Source of the DNA: DASSBQ01 sp035250505
GTDB taxonomy: Bacteria; Nitrospirota; Nitrospiria; Nitrospirales; Nitrospiraceae
NCBI GenBank assembly: GCA_035250505.1
Contig: DATFFC010000077.1
Location: 1 to 5,759 of the forward strand
Direction of reading: 5' to 3'
Length of the DNA stretch: 5,759 nt
The position numbers and the translations under genes were made by a program. Shown one piece after another: positions 1 through 5,759 of this stretch. The notes under the pieces are model-generated. The model was not told where the DNA came from. It saw only the letters and a program-made list of their open reading frames with translations, and did not search any database. How positions within the stretch are numbered: the stretch's first letter is position 1; the number at the start of each line of letters is the position of its first letter.

Positions 1-1054
1 CATCGGCAAGGTCTGGATGCTTCGTCTTGTACTCTGAGATCCGTGTGAACCAGTCGTCGCGGAGCATTTTGCCCCGAGTTCCGATCCCTTTCTGAAAATG
101 CTCATAGACGCCGTCGGGGACGCAGAAGGTTGCGTCAACCGGGCAGCCGTAAGTTTTTTTGGCCAGCCGGACTTCCTCCTCGCCGAGCGGCTCGCCGTGA
201 GCGGCCGACGTGTCCTGCTTGGTGGGCGCTCCATAAGCGATATGGCTGTCCACGATTATCAGGGTGGGACGATCCGTGGTCTTGTGAAAGGTCCGAAACC
301 CTCGCTCCAACATCTCCAAATCGTTGGCGTCGCCGATTCGCGTGACATTCCATCCATAGGCGATGAACCGGGTCGCGACATCCTCCGAAAAGGCCAACGC
401 GGTGTTGCCTTCGATGGTGATGCGATTATTGTCGTAGACCCAGCATAGATTTGAGAGTCCCAGGTGCCCGGCCAACGATGCGGCTTCGTGCGAGATACCT
501 TCCATCATGCAGCCGTCTCCGCACAGAGCATAGACGTTGAAGTTGATCACGTCCTCGAAGCCGGCCCGATTGAAATGAGTGCCCATCCAACGACCTGCCA
601 GCGCCATGCCGACGCTGTTGGCGAGTCCTTGCCCGAGCGGTCCCGTGGTGGTTTCGACACCCGAGGTCCACCGGTACTCCGGGTGGCCCGGGCAGCGACT
701 CCCGAATTGCCGGAATCGCTTGATGGCCTCCATGGGAACGGATGGCTCGCCGAGTGCCTCATAGTCCTTGCTGACCGCTTTCACGCCGGTAAGGTGAAGC
801 AGGGAGTACAGGAGCATCGATGCGTGCCCGATCGACAGCACGAAGCGGTCGCGATTGGGCCAGATGGGGTCCTGCGGATCGAAACGGAGAAACCGCTGCC
901 AGAGCCAGTAGGCGACGGGGGCCAGAGCCATCGGTGTTCCCGGATGGCCGGAGTTGGCCTGTTGGATGGCGTCCATCGCTAACGTGCGGATCGTGTTGAT
1001 ACACAGCTGATCGGCTTGCTGGTCGGTCATGCTATGTGTTGTTTCGAATCCCAT
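1..1054 (-). CDS. tkt: Transketolase, N-terminal half (3' end beyond left edge)
   Basis: Transketolase is a cytosolic thiamine-diphosphate enzyme that moves two-carbon ketol units between sugar phosphates in the pentose phosphate and Calvin pathways. I translated the minus strand from ATG at 1052-1054; 351 codons stay open to the left edge, about half of the usual 650-690 residues. Visible motifs are SGHPG (35-39, His37), GHAS (76-79, His77), PGHPE (122-126), GVETTTGPLGQG (132-143), the ThDP/Mg motif GDGCMMEG (179-186) with its partner Asn210 in YDNN, and AHGEPLG with His286. These match the catalytic and cofactor residues of the E. coli enzyme. About 13 extra residues lie between the LTG (88-90) and PMEAIK (107-112) segments compared with E. 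coli. The start is one base after the PPK2 stop and has GGAG ten bases upstream; an alternative Met9 (1028-1030) has no clear ribosome binding site. The family is certain; the C-terminal half is unseen. Confidence 0.96.
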   Translation of the reverse strand, partial: MGFETTHSMTDQQADQLCINTIRTLAMDAIQQANSGHPGTPMALAPVAYWLWQRFLRFDPQDPIWPNRDRFVLSIGHASMLLYSLLHLTGVKAVSKDYEALGEPSVPMEAIKRFRQFGSRCPGHPEYRWTSGVETTTGPLGQGLANSVGMALAGRWMGTHFNRAGFEDVINFNVYALCGDGCMMEGISHEAASLAGHLGLSNLCWVYDNNRITIEGNTALAFSEDVATRFIAYGWNVTRIGDANDLEMLERGFRTFHKTTDRPTLIIVDSHIAYGAPTKQDTSAAHGEPLGEEEVRLAKKTYGCPVDATFCVPDGVYEHFQKGIGTRGKMLRDDWFTRISEYKTKHPDLAD

Positions 1055-1055
1055 G

Positions 1056-1868
1056 TCAGTATATCTCCGGGATGAAGGTCCTTCCCGCCAATGCCGCCTG
1101 ATCGTCGTACTTCTGCTTTTTTGATCGCTTCGGCAGGGTCACCTTTCCACGTGGCACTTTCTTGTACGGAATCAGATCCAGCAGATGGGTGATGCAATTC
1201 AGGCGTGCGCGCTTTTTGTCATCGGACCGCACGATATACCACGGCGCGGCCTTCGTATCCGTGGCTTCAAACATCATGTCCCGGGCACGCGAGTACTCGT
1301 ACCATCTCTCGCGTGACGGCAGGTCCATTGGACTGAGCTTCCACTGTCGCAAGGGGTCTTTAATACGGGCCTCGAAGCGCCGCTCCTGTTCCTCATTGCT
1401 CACCTCGAGCCAATACTTAATCAGCACGATGCCGGCTTCTACGATGTGCTTTTCGAAGACCGGACAGAGCTTGAGAAAGCGGTCTCGCTGCTCCTTGGTG
1501 CAAAACCCCATGACGTATTCAACCCCGCCGCGGTTGTACCAGCTACGATCGAATATCACGATCTCTCCGGCCGCGGGGAAGTGCTGCATGTATCGCTGGA
1601 TGTACATCTGTGTCTTTTCGCGGTCGGAGGGCGCGGGCAATGCGACGACGCGGAACACGCGCGGACTGACGCGTTCAGTAATGGCCCGGATCGTGCCGCC
1701 CTTGCCGGCGCCGTCGCGTCCCTCGAATACGACGATGACCCGGAGGCCTTTGTGCTTTACCCAGTCCTGCAGGATACATAGCTCGGCCTGAAGTCGACGC
1801 AGTCTCTTCTCATAGTCCTTGCGTTTCAGCTTGTCCTCTGCATCTTTCTTACGTGGCATGGTTGACAT
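1056..1868 (-). CDS. ppk2: Polyphosphate kinase 2 (PPK2 family)
   Basis: PPK2 enzymes reversibly transfer phosphate between inorganic polyphosphate and nucleotides in the cytosol, and most favour making NTP or NDP from polyphosphate. The 270-residue product has a basic N-terminal helix, then a P-loop kinase core: Walker A in FEGRDGAGKGGTI (48-60), Walker B in DRSWYNR (107-113), and an Arg/Lys-rich lid region roughly at 165-200 followed by the APWYIVRSDDKKRARLN segment. Length and motifs fit the single-domain PPK2 group. GKGG after the P-loop lysine resembles class I (NDP-phosphorylating) members more than the GKDG of class III, but substrate choice cannot be settled by eye. The frame can extend to a TTG at 1902-1904, but ATG at 1866-1868 is preferred because AAAGGGAG lies just before it; ATG at 1857-1859, eleven bases after GGGAG, is equally possible. 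Its stop is one base before the transketolase start. Confidence 0.94.
   Translation of the reverse strand: MSTMPRKKDAEDKLKRKDYEKRLRRLQAELCILQDWVKHKGLRVIVVFEGRDGAGKGGTIRAITERVSPRVFRVVALPAPSDREKTQMYIQRYMQHFPAAGEIVIFDRSWYNRGGVEYVMGFCTKEQRDRFLKLCPVFEKHIVEAGIVLIKYWLEVSNEEQERRFEARIKDPLRQWKLSPMDLPSRERWYEYSRARDMMFEATDTKAAPWYIVRSDDKKRARLNCITHLLDLIPYKKVPRGKVTLPKRSKKQKYDDQAALAGRTFIPEIY
1065..1068 (-). promoter_or_regulatory. Ribosome binding site for transketolase, inside the end of ppk2
   Basis: GGAG on the minus strand lies ten bases before the transketolase ATG and within the last codons of ppk2. With the TGA-C-ATG junction it suggests that ribosomes finishing ppk2 help initiate transketolase. The spacing is slightly long, so the coupling is an inference. 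Confidence 0.55.
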
Positions 1869-1870
1869 TG

Positions 1871-1876
1871 CTCCCT
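1871..1876 (-). promoter_or_regulatory. Ribosome binding site near the ppk2 start
   Basis: AGGGAG on the minus strand lies two bases before ATG 1866-1868 and eleven before ATG 1857-1859. The overlapping AAAGG (1874-1878) is five bases from the first ATG. It argues against the upstream TTG at 1902-1904, which has no comparable signal, but does not decide between the two ATGs. Confidence 0.5.
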
Positions 1877-1998
1877 TTGACGACTCACTCGGCGGACGGG
1901 ACAATGCGCGTCACGCCACCGAACAGGATTTTACATTCCAGATATCGGCCGCGTACTCGGCGGTGAACGGAATGAGAATGTTTCCCAGGACGTTGAGA

Positions 1999-2034
1999 GG
2001 CTATGCGATGGGGGTCCCTTTCGCACGCATGGCC
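1999..2034 (-). repeat. Imperfect inverted repeat after phosphoketolase
   Basis: Two nine-base arms, 1999-2007 and 2026-2034, pair at eight of nine positions, with a single C·A mismatch on the minus-strand RNA. The 18-base loop contains a GGG/CCC pair that could add an inner stem. It begins 14 bases past the phosphoketolase stop. No T-run follows, so it is not a convincing intrinsic terminator. It could protect or process the message 3' end, or be chance. Confidence 0.35.
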
Positions 2035-2047
2035 ATTCCGTCTTGTT

Positions 2048-4480
2048 TCAAACGTTGTCACCTTCCGTGGACGACGCCCGCCGCCGGCCTGCCTCTCCCT
2101 GTCCCCATTGCCAGTTGGTGATCTCCGGCATGTCCTCCCCGTATTTCGCGATGTATTGCTTATGCTCCAGCAATTTATTGCGAAGGGCTTGCTTGGCATA
2201 GGCGGCGCGGGAGCCCAGCTGCGGCAGTCGATCGATCACATCGGCCGCCAGACTGAAGCGATCCAAGTTGTTGAGCACACACATGTCAAACGGGGTGGTG
2301 GTGGTTCCTTCCTCCTTGTAGCCGCGCACATGCAAATTCTTGTGATTGGTCCGGCGATACGTCAGACGATGGATCAACCACGGATAGCCGTGGAACGCGA
2401 AGACAATCGGCTTGTCCTTCGTGAAGAGGACATCGAAGTCCTGATCCGACAGACCATGGGGATGTTCGCTTGACGGCTGCAGCTTCATCAGATTGACGAC
2501 GTTGATCATGCGAACCTTCACCGCGGGGAGATACTGTCGAAACAGCTCCACGGCGGCCAAGGTTTCGAGTGTCGGCACGTCCCCGCAGCATGCCATGACC
2601 ACGTCGGGGTCTCCCTCTTTATCATTGCTGGCCCAGTCCCAGATTCCGATGCCCGCGGTGCAATGTTGGATTGCCTGGTCCATCGTCAACCATTGAGGAG
2701 CGGGCTGCTTCCCCGCGACCACGACGTTCACATAGTTGCGGCTGCGTAAGCAGTGATCGGTCACCGATAACAGCGTGTTGGCATCCGGCGGTAGGTAGAC
2801 GCGTACCACGTCCGCTTTCTTGTTCACGACGTGATCAATGAACCCGGGATCCTGGTGGCTGAATCCGTTGTGATCCTGCCGCCAGACGTGGGAGGACAAG
2901 AGATAGTTGAGCGACGCGATCGGCCGCCGCCAACGTATGTCGCGGGAGATTTTCAGCCACTTAGCATGCTGATTGAACATCGAGTCGATGATGTGGATGA
3001 ACGCCTCGTAACATGAAAAGAATCCGTGCCGACCGGTCAACAGATATCCCTCCAGCCAGCCTTGGCACTGGTGCTCGCTGAGCATCTCCATCACTCGTCC
3101 GTCCGGGGCCAAATGATCGTCGTAGGGGTAGGAGTCCGCCATCCATGCGCGGTTGGTAACGTCCATCGCGTCCTGCCAGCGGTTTGAGTTATTCTCGTCG
3201 GGACTGAACAGCCGAAAATTGCGTTGGTCCATGTTCAGCTTCATCGTATCGCTCAAGAATTTCCCCATGACGCGGGTGGATTCAGCCGTGACGGCGCCGG
3301 GTTGCGTCACTTTGATTGCATAGTCGCGATAGTCAGGAAGGCGCAGATCTTTGAGCAAAAGCCCGCCGTTGGCGTGCGGATTGGCGCTCATGCGGCGCTC
3401 GCCCTTCGGCGCCAAGTCGGCAAGTTCCGGCTTCAGCCGGCCGCTCTTGTCGAACAACTCCTCAGGCTTATAGCTCTTCATCCAGTTCTCGAGAATTTTT
3501 GCATGTCCGGGTTTTTCATGCATTTGACCCATCGGCACTTGGTGGCTTCTCCAGTAATCCTCCGTTCGTTTGCCGTCGATCTCTTTCGGGCAGGTCCATC
3601 CCTTTGGCGAACGAAGGATGATCATTGGCCAGCGCGGGCGGGCTTTGGTGCCGTTTTTTCTCGCCTGGGCCTGGATGCGTGAGATCTCATCGAGGCATGT
3701 GTCGATTGTAGACGCCATCAGTTGATGCATCTTGGCCGGATCATGTCCTTCCACGAAATGAGGGTTGTAGCCGTAGCCTCGGAACAACTGCTCTAATTCT
3801 TCATGGCTGATGCGAGCCAGCACGCAGGGATTGGCGATCTTGTAGCCATTCAGATGCAGGATGGGCAGCACGGCTCCGTCTGAGACGGGATTGAGAAACT
3901 TATTGGAGTGCCAGGACGTCGCGAGCGGCCCGGTTTCCGCCTCGCCGTCGCCGACGACGCAGGCGACAATCAAGTCAGGATTGTCGTACGCAGCTCCATA
4001 GGCATGCGAGACCGCGTAGCCCAACTCCCCGCCTTCATGAATGGATCCGGGAGTCTCCGGTGCCACGTGGCTGGGGATGCCGCCTGGAAAGGAGAATTGA
4101 GTAAATAGACGTTTCATCCCCGCTTCGTCTTGTCCAATGTTAGGGTAAACCTCGGTATAGGTTCCCTCTAGATAGGCATTGGCGACGATGCCGGGACCAC
4201 CGTGGCCCGGGCCGATGATGTAGATCATGTTTAGATCTCGTTGCTTGATCGCGCGGTTCAAATGGACATAGATGAAATTCAGGCCGGGGGTGGTTCCCCA
4301 ATGTCCAAGGAGACGAGGTTTGATGTGCTCTTTCGTCAGTGTTTCTTTCAGGAGCGGGTTGTCGTACAGATAAATTTGCCCCACCGACAGATAGTTCGCG
4401 GCGCGCCAATACGCGTCCATTAATTGGAGCTCTTTTTCTGATACTGAATGAAGTTCCTTTTCCAATAATGACTGTTCCAT
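2048..4480 (-). CDS. xfp: Xylulose-5-phosphate/fructose-6-phosphate phosphoketolase
   Basis: This cytosolic thiamine-diphosphate enzyme cleaves xylulose-5-P (or fructose-6-P) with phosphate to acetyl-phosphate and glyceraldehyde-3-P (or erythrose-4-P). The 810-residue product is full length for the family (about 790-825). Landmarks in order are GHWGTTPG (59-66, catalytic His60), GPGHGGP (90-96, His93), SHVAPETPGSIHEGGE (137-152), the ThDP/Mg motif GDGEAETGP (177-185), SPDENNSNR around residue 429, SEHQ with Glu469 (equivalent to the cofactor-activating Glu of Bifidobacterium Xfp), and HNGFSHQDPG (537-546, His542). The C-terminus carries the family's PEITNW motif followed by about 20 extra polar residues. 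The frame extends to a TTG at 4514-4516, but ATG 4478-4480 is chosen because AGGGAG lies five bases upstream and the family starts near this point. No key residue is missing. Xu5P versus F6P preference is not readable from sequence. Confidence 0.98.
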   Translation of the reverse strand: MEQSLLEKELHSVSEKELQLMDAYWRAANYLSVGQIYLYDNPLLKETLTKEHIKPRLLGHWGTTPGLNFIYVHLNRAIKQRDLNMIYIIGPGHGGPGIVANAYLEGTYTEVYPNIGQDEAGMKRLFTQFSFPGGIPSHVAPETPGSIHEGGELGYAVSHAYGAAYDNPDLIVACVVGDGEAETGPLATSWHSNKFLNPVSDGAVLPILHLNGYKIANPCVLARISHEELEQLFRGYGYNPHFVEGHDPAKMHQLMASTIDTCLDEISRIQAQARKNGTKARPRWPMIILRSPKGWTCPKEIDGKRTEDYWRSHQVPMGQMHEKPGHAKILENWMKSYKPEELFDKSGRLKPELADLAPKGERRMSANPHANGGLLLKDLRLPDYRDYAIKVTQPGAVTAESTRVMGKFLSDTMKLNMDQRNFRLFSPDENNSNRWQDAMDVTNRAWMADSYPYDDHLAPDGRVMEMLSEHQCQGWLEGYLLTGRHGFFSCYEAFIHIIDSMFNQHAKWLKISRDIRWRRPIASLNYLLSSHVWRQDHNGFSHQDPGFIDHVVNKKADVVRVYLPPDANTLLSVTDHCLRSRNYVNVVVAGKQPAPQWLTMDQAIQHCTAGIGIWDWASNDKEGDPDVVMACCGDVPTLETLAAVELFRQYLPAVKVRMINVVNLMKLQPSSEHPHGLSDQDFDVLFTKDKPIVFAFHGYPWLIHRLTYRRTNHKNLHVRGYKEEGTTTTPFDMCVLNNLDRFSLAADVIDRLPQLGSRAAYAKQALRNKLLEHKQYIAKYGEDMPEITNWQWGQGEAGRRRASSTEGDNV

Positions 4481-4485
4481 GTTCT

Positions 4486-4491
4486 CTCCCT
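4486..4491 (-). promoter_or_regulatory. Ribosome binding site for phosphoketolase
   Basis: AGGGAG on the minus strand, within the purine-rich run at 4483-4494, lies five bases before the ATG at 4478-4480. It decides the start in favour of this ATG over the in-frame TTG twelve codons upstream. Confidence 0.7.
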
Positions 4492-4537
4492 CTCTGTGAA
4501 AAGTTCTTGTGCTCAATTCATTGTTGAACGCATTGGT

Positions 4538-4819
4538 TTACGACCGTAGGCCTTGCACGCATCGAGCCGTTTCCATGGCGATCCATGTCTCCTCATCCGC
4601 TGCAACGACATAAGCCGCCGGCCGTGACGCATCGGTGCTGATTTGGACTCCATGCCCAGGGGAAAGTCCTACCGCGCCACGATTGCGATCAAAATCAAGC
4701 GTGAGGCCGCACCATTCCATGTTCTGGCAAATCCTCTTTCGAATCTCCGGCGGGCTTTCGCCGATCCCTCTTCCGAACACAATGGCATCAGCACCATTCA
4801 ACGCGGCAAGGTAAGCGCC
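4538..4819 (-). pseudogene. ackA: Acetate kinase remnant (C-terminal fragment)
   Basis: Intact acetate kinase converts acetyl-phosphate and ADP to acetate and ATP. Only about the last 93 residues of a roughly 400-residue protein remain. The frame reads GAYLAALNGADAIVFGRGIG, matching the family's GAYxAxL-DAxVFTGGIGEN block, then ISTDASRP and AADEETWIA, matching the TNEELVIA block that carries a catalytic Glu near the C-terminus. The sequence ends in a normal TAA. Upstream the frame loses similarity at about 4820 and meets a TAA at 4832-4834; the aldolase stop lies at 4841, so there is no room for the missing N-terminal lobe with its Asn, Arg and His active-site residues. A TTG at 4799-4801 could begin an 87-residue peptide, but it would lack most of the fold and active site. 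The GGIGEN block also reads GRGIGE. It sits directly upstream of phosphoketolase, the enzyme that makes its substrate. Confidence 0.88.
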
Positions 4820-4834
4820 GTGGCGCGGCGCTTA
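4812..4834. repeat. Perfect 9-bp inverted repeat at the broken end of ackA
   Basis: TAAGCGCCG (4812-4820) and CGGCGCTTA (4826-4834) are exact reverse complements separated by five bases. They form a GC-rich hairpin between the aldolase stop (4841) and the remnant. The lower arm lies inside the ackA-like reading frame and the upper arm holds the stop that closes it. No T-run follows on either strand, so an intrinsic terminator is unlikely. It may be tied to the deletion junction or act as a message-stabilising structure. Confidence 0.7.
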
Positions 4835-4840
4835 TGGAAC

Positions 4841-5759
4841 TCAGTCGTCGTGCCGCTCCGTGCCTTCGAAGGCGCTCGTGTATTTGCCAAGGGCCGCGGC
4901 ACCGTTGGACCTTGCCCGGTCATAGAACGCTTGCTGGCCGGTCTTGAGATTCCGTTGTTCGCCGTGCCAGGCTTCCATCGCGGAATCCTGCAGCGCCCTT
5001 CCATACGAAAAGCTGATTTTCCATGGTTTCGGAACATCGAGCTTGTTGATGGCATTCAAATGGATTGTGGCAAGGACGTCGCTTTGCCCGCCCGACAAGA
5101 AGACAATGCCGGGTACGGCCGCTGGGACATGACGACGTAGGCACCGGAGCGTTGCGGCGGCCACTTCATCGGCCGTTGCTTGCCGGCGGTTTTCCAGGCC
5201 GGAAAGCACCATGTTGGGCTTGAGCAGCATGCCTTCCAAACGAACCCGCTGCTCGGAGAGCTCGTCGAAGACGGCATGGAGCACCGAAGCGGTCACTTCC
5301 TCGCAACGATCGATGGCATGCGTCCCATTCATCAGGACTTCCGGCTCCACGATTGGTACGATGGCTTGCTCTTGGCACAAGGCGGCGTACCGGGCCAATG
5401 CGTGAGCGTTCGCACCGATGCACATGCGGCTGGGTAATGCGTCGGAGATGGTGATGACGGCTCGCCACTTGGCGAAGCGTGCGCCCAGCGCGGCATATTC
5501 TTTCAGGCGATCGCGAAGTCCATCGAGCCCTTCGGTCACCTTTTCACCCGGCGATCCGGCGAGGGGCTTCGCGCCTGTATCGACTTTGATCCCCGGAAGG
5601 ATGCCTTGCTTCGACAAGAGCTCGGGCAATGGGATGCCTGCAGCGTTTTTTTGTCGGATGGTCTCGTCCTGCAGAATGACGCCGCTGATGAATGCGCCGA
5701 CATCGGGTGTGGTGAAGAACATTTCACGGTACGCGCGACGGCTGTCCGCTGTGGATTCG
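4841..5759 (-). CDS. Class I fructose-bisphosphate aldolase (5' end beyond right edge)
   Basis: This metal-independent aldolase cleaves fructose-1,6-bisphosphate to dihydroxyacetone-P and glyceraldehyde-3-P, or condenses them, through a lysine Schiff base. The frame is open through the right edge and gives 305 residues, against about 340 for bacterial members; only the first 35 or so are missing. The ATG at 5720-5722 is internal: the frame continues upstream as RRAYREMFFTTPD, a conserved family block. Landmarks include ISGVILQDETIRQ, LPGIKVDTGAKPL, FAKWRAVI (Lys codon 5468-5470), the PIVEPEV strand, and LEGMLLKPNMV with the Schiff-base lysine at 5219-5221. LSGGQSD and ISFSYGRALQ near the C-terminus complete the barrel. 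The C-terminal NGAAALGKYTS is normal for bacterial forms, so the stop looks genuine. It supplies the triose/hexose link for the transketolase and phosphoketolase downstream. Confidence 0.96.
   Translation of the reverse strand, partial: ESTADSRRAYREMFFTTPDVGAFISGVILQDETIRQKNAAGIPLPELLSKQGILPGIKVDTGAKPLAGSPGEKVTEGLDGLRDRLKEYAALGARFAKWRAVITISDALPSRMCIGANAHALARYAALCQEQAIVPIVEPEVLMNGTHAIDRCEEVTASVLHAVFDELSEQRVRLEGMLLKPNMVLSGLENRRQATADEVAAATLRCLRRHVPAAVPGIVFLSGGQSDVLATIHLNAINKLDVPKPWKISFSYGRALQDSAMEAWHGEQRNLKTGQQAFYDRARSNGAAALGKYTSAFEGTERHDD

Larger units (their letters stand above)
1869..2047. other. 179-base gap between phosphoketolase and PPK2
   Basis: This is the longest gap in the window. 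It holds the imperfect inverted repeat at 1999-2034 and, on the minus strand, a 29-codon frame at 1914-2000 bounded by TAG and TGA with no usable start. I found no clear sigma-70 promoter, tRNA or intrinsic terminator. Whether ppk2 and tkt are read through from phosphoketolase or have their own promoter cannot be told from the sequence. Confidence 0.6.

Noticed and set aside
464..982. Plus-strand open frame of 172 codons
   Set aside because: It lies wholly antisense to the transketolase coding frame, which has all expected motifs; its composition is low-complexity and it resembles no family I know.
1162..1791. Plus-strand open frame of 209 codons
   Set aside because: It is antisense to PPK2 across its P-loop core; the Ser/Arg-rich product looks like a shadow of a GC-rich gene.
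1862..1867. TTGACA on the plus strand as a promoter -35 box
   Set aside because: No -10 box at a suitable distance and no plus-strand gene downstream.
1869..1904. Twelve-codon N-terminal extension of PPK2 from TTG
   Set aside because: No ribosome binding site before the TTG, a rarer start codon, and Ser/Pro-rich residues not expected in the family; ATGs downstream have a purine-rich signal.
3224..3682. Plus-strand open frame of 152 codons, and other plus-strand frames within 2048-4516
   Set aside because: They are antisense to phosphoketolase, which is intact and full length, and have no recognisable domain.
4481..4516. Twelve-codon N-terminal extension of phosphoketolase from TTG
   Set aside because: The extension encodes the ribosome binding site of the better ATG at 4478-4480, and the family begins near that ATG.
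4812..4834. Intrinsic terminator
   Set aside because: The stem is strong but no T-run follows on either strand, so it is reported only as an inverted repeat.
5720..5722. ATG as the true aldolase start
   Set aside because: Conserved aldolase sequence continues in frame upstream to the window edge, so this methionine is internal.

Overview
The window carries one run of central-carbon genes, all on the minus strand, so transcription reads from high to low coordinates. In transcription order these are: a class I fructose-bisphosphate aldolase (5' end beyond the right edge); the broken C-terminal remnant of an acetate kinase; a complete xylulose-5-phosphate/fructose-6-phosphate phosphoketolase; a polyphosphate kinase 2; and a transketolase whose C-terminal half lies beyond the left edge. 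No tRNA, rRNA, CRISPR array, insertion sequence or phage gene was seen. The plus strand holds only frames antisense to these genes.

The sequence is clearly bacterial and moderately GC-rich, with dense coding and short gaps. From memory, phosphoketolase, PPK2, transketolase and aldolase genes occur together in Nitrospira-like and some other environmental autotrophs. That makes a Nitrospirota-type host a reasonable but weak guess, since nothing here fixes the taxonomy.

Region by region: 1-1054 is the transketolase N-terminal half (351 codons); 1056-1868 is PPK2, separated from transketolase by one base (TGA-C-ATG); 1869-2047 is a 179-base gap with an imperfect inverted repeat and a short coding-like frame without a start; 2048-4480 is phosphoketolase; 4481-4537 is a short leader with a good ribosome binding site; 4538-4819 is the acetate kinase remnant; 4812-4834 is a perfect 9-bp inverted repeat at the remnant's broken end; 4841 to the right edge is the aldolase.

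Together the genes describe a phosphoketolase shunt. Transketolase and aldolase interconvert triose, tetrose, pentose and hexose phosphates. Phosphoketolase cleaves xylulose-5-P or fructose-6-P with phosphate to give acetyl-phosphate plus glyceraldehyde-3-P or erythrose-4-P. Acetate kinase would normally turn acetyl-phosphate into acetate and ATP, but the local copy has lost roughly its first three quarters. Acetyl-phosphate must therefore be handled by an enzyme encoded elsewhere, either phosphotransacetylase or a second AckA. PPK2 ties the operon to polyphosphate and nucleotide phosphorylation. The enzymes are known families; the decayed ackA and the PPK2 placement are the points of interest, and I found no sign of an undescribed system.
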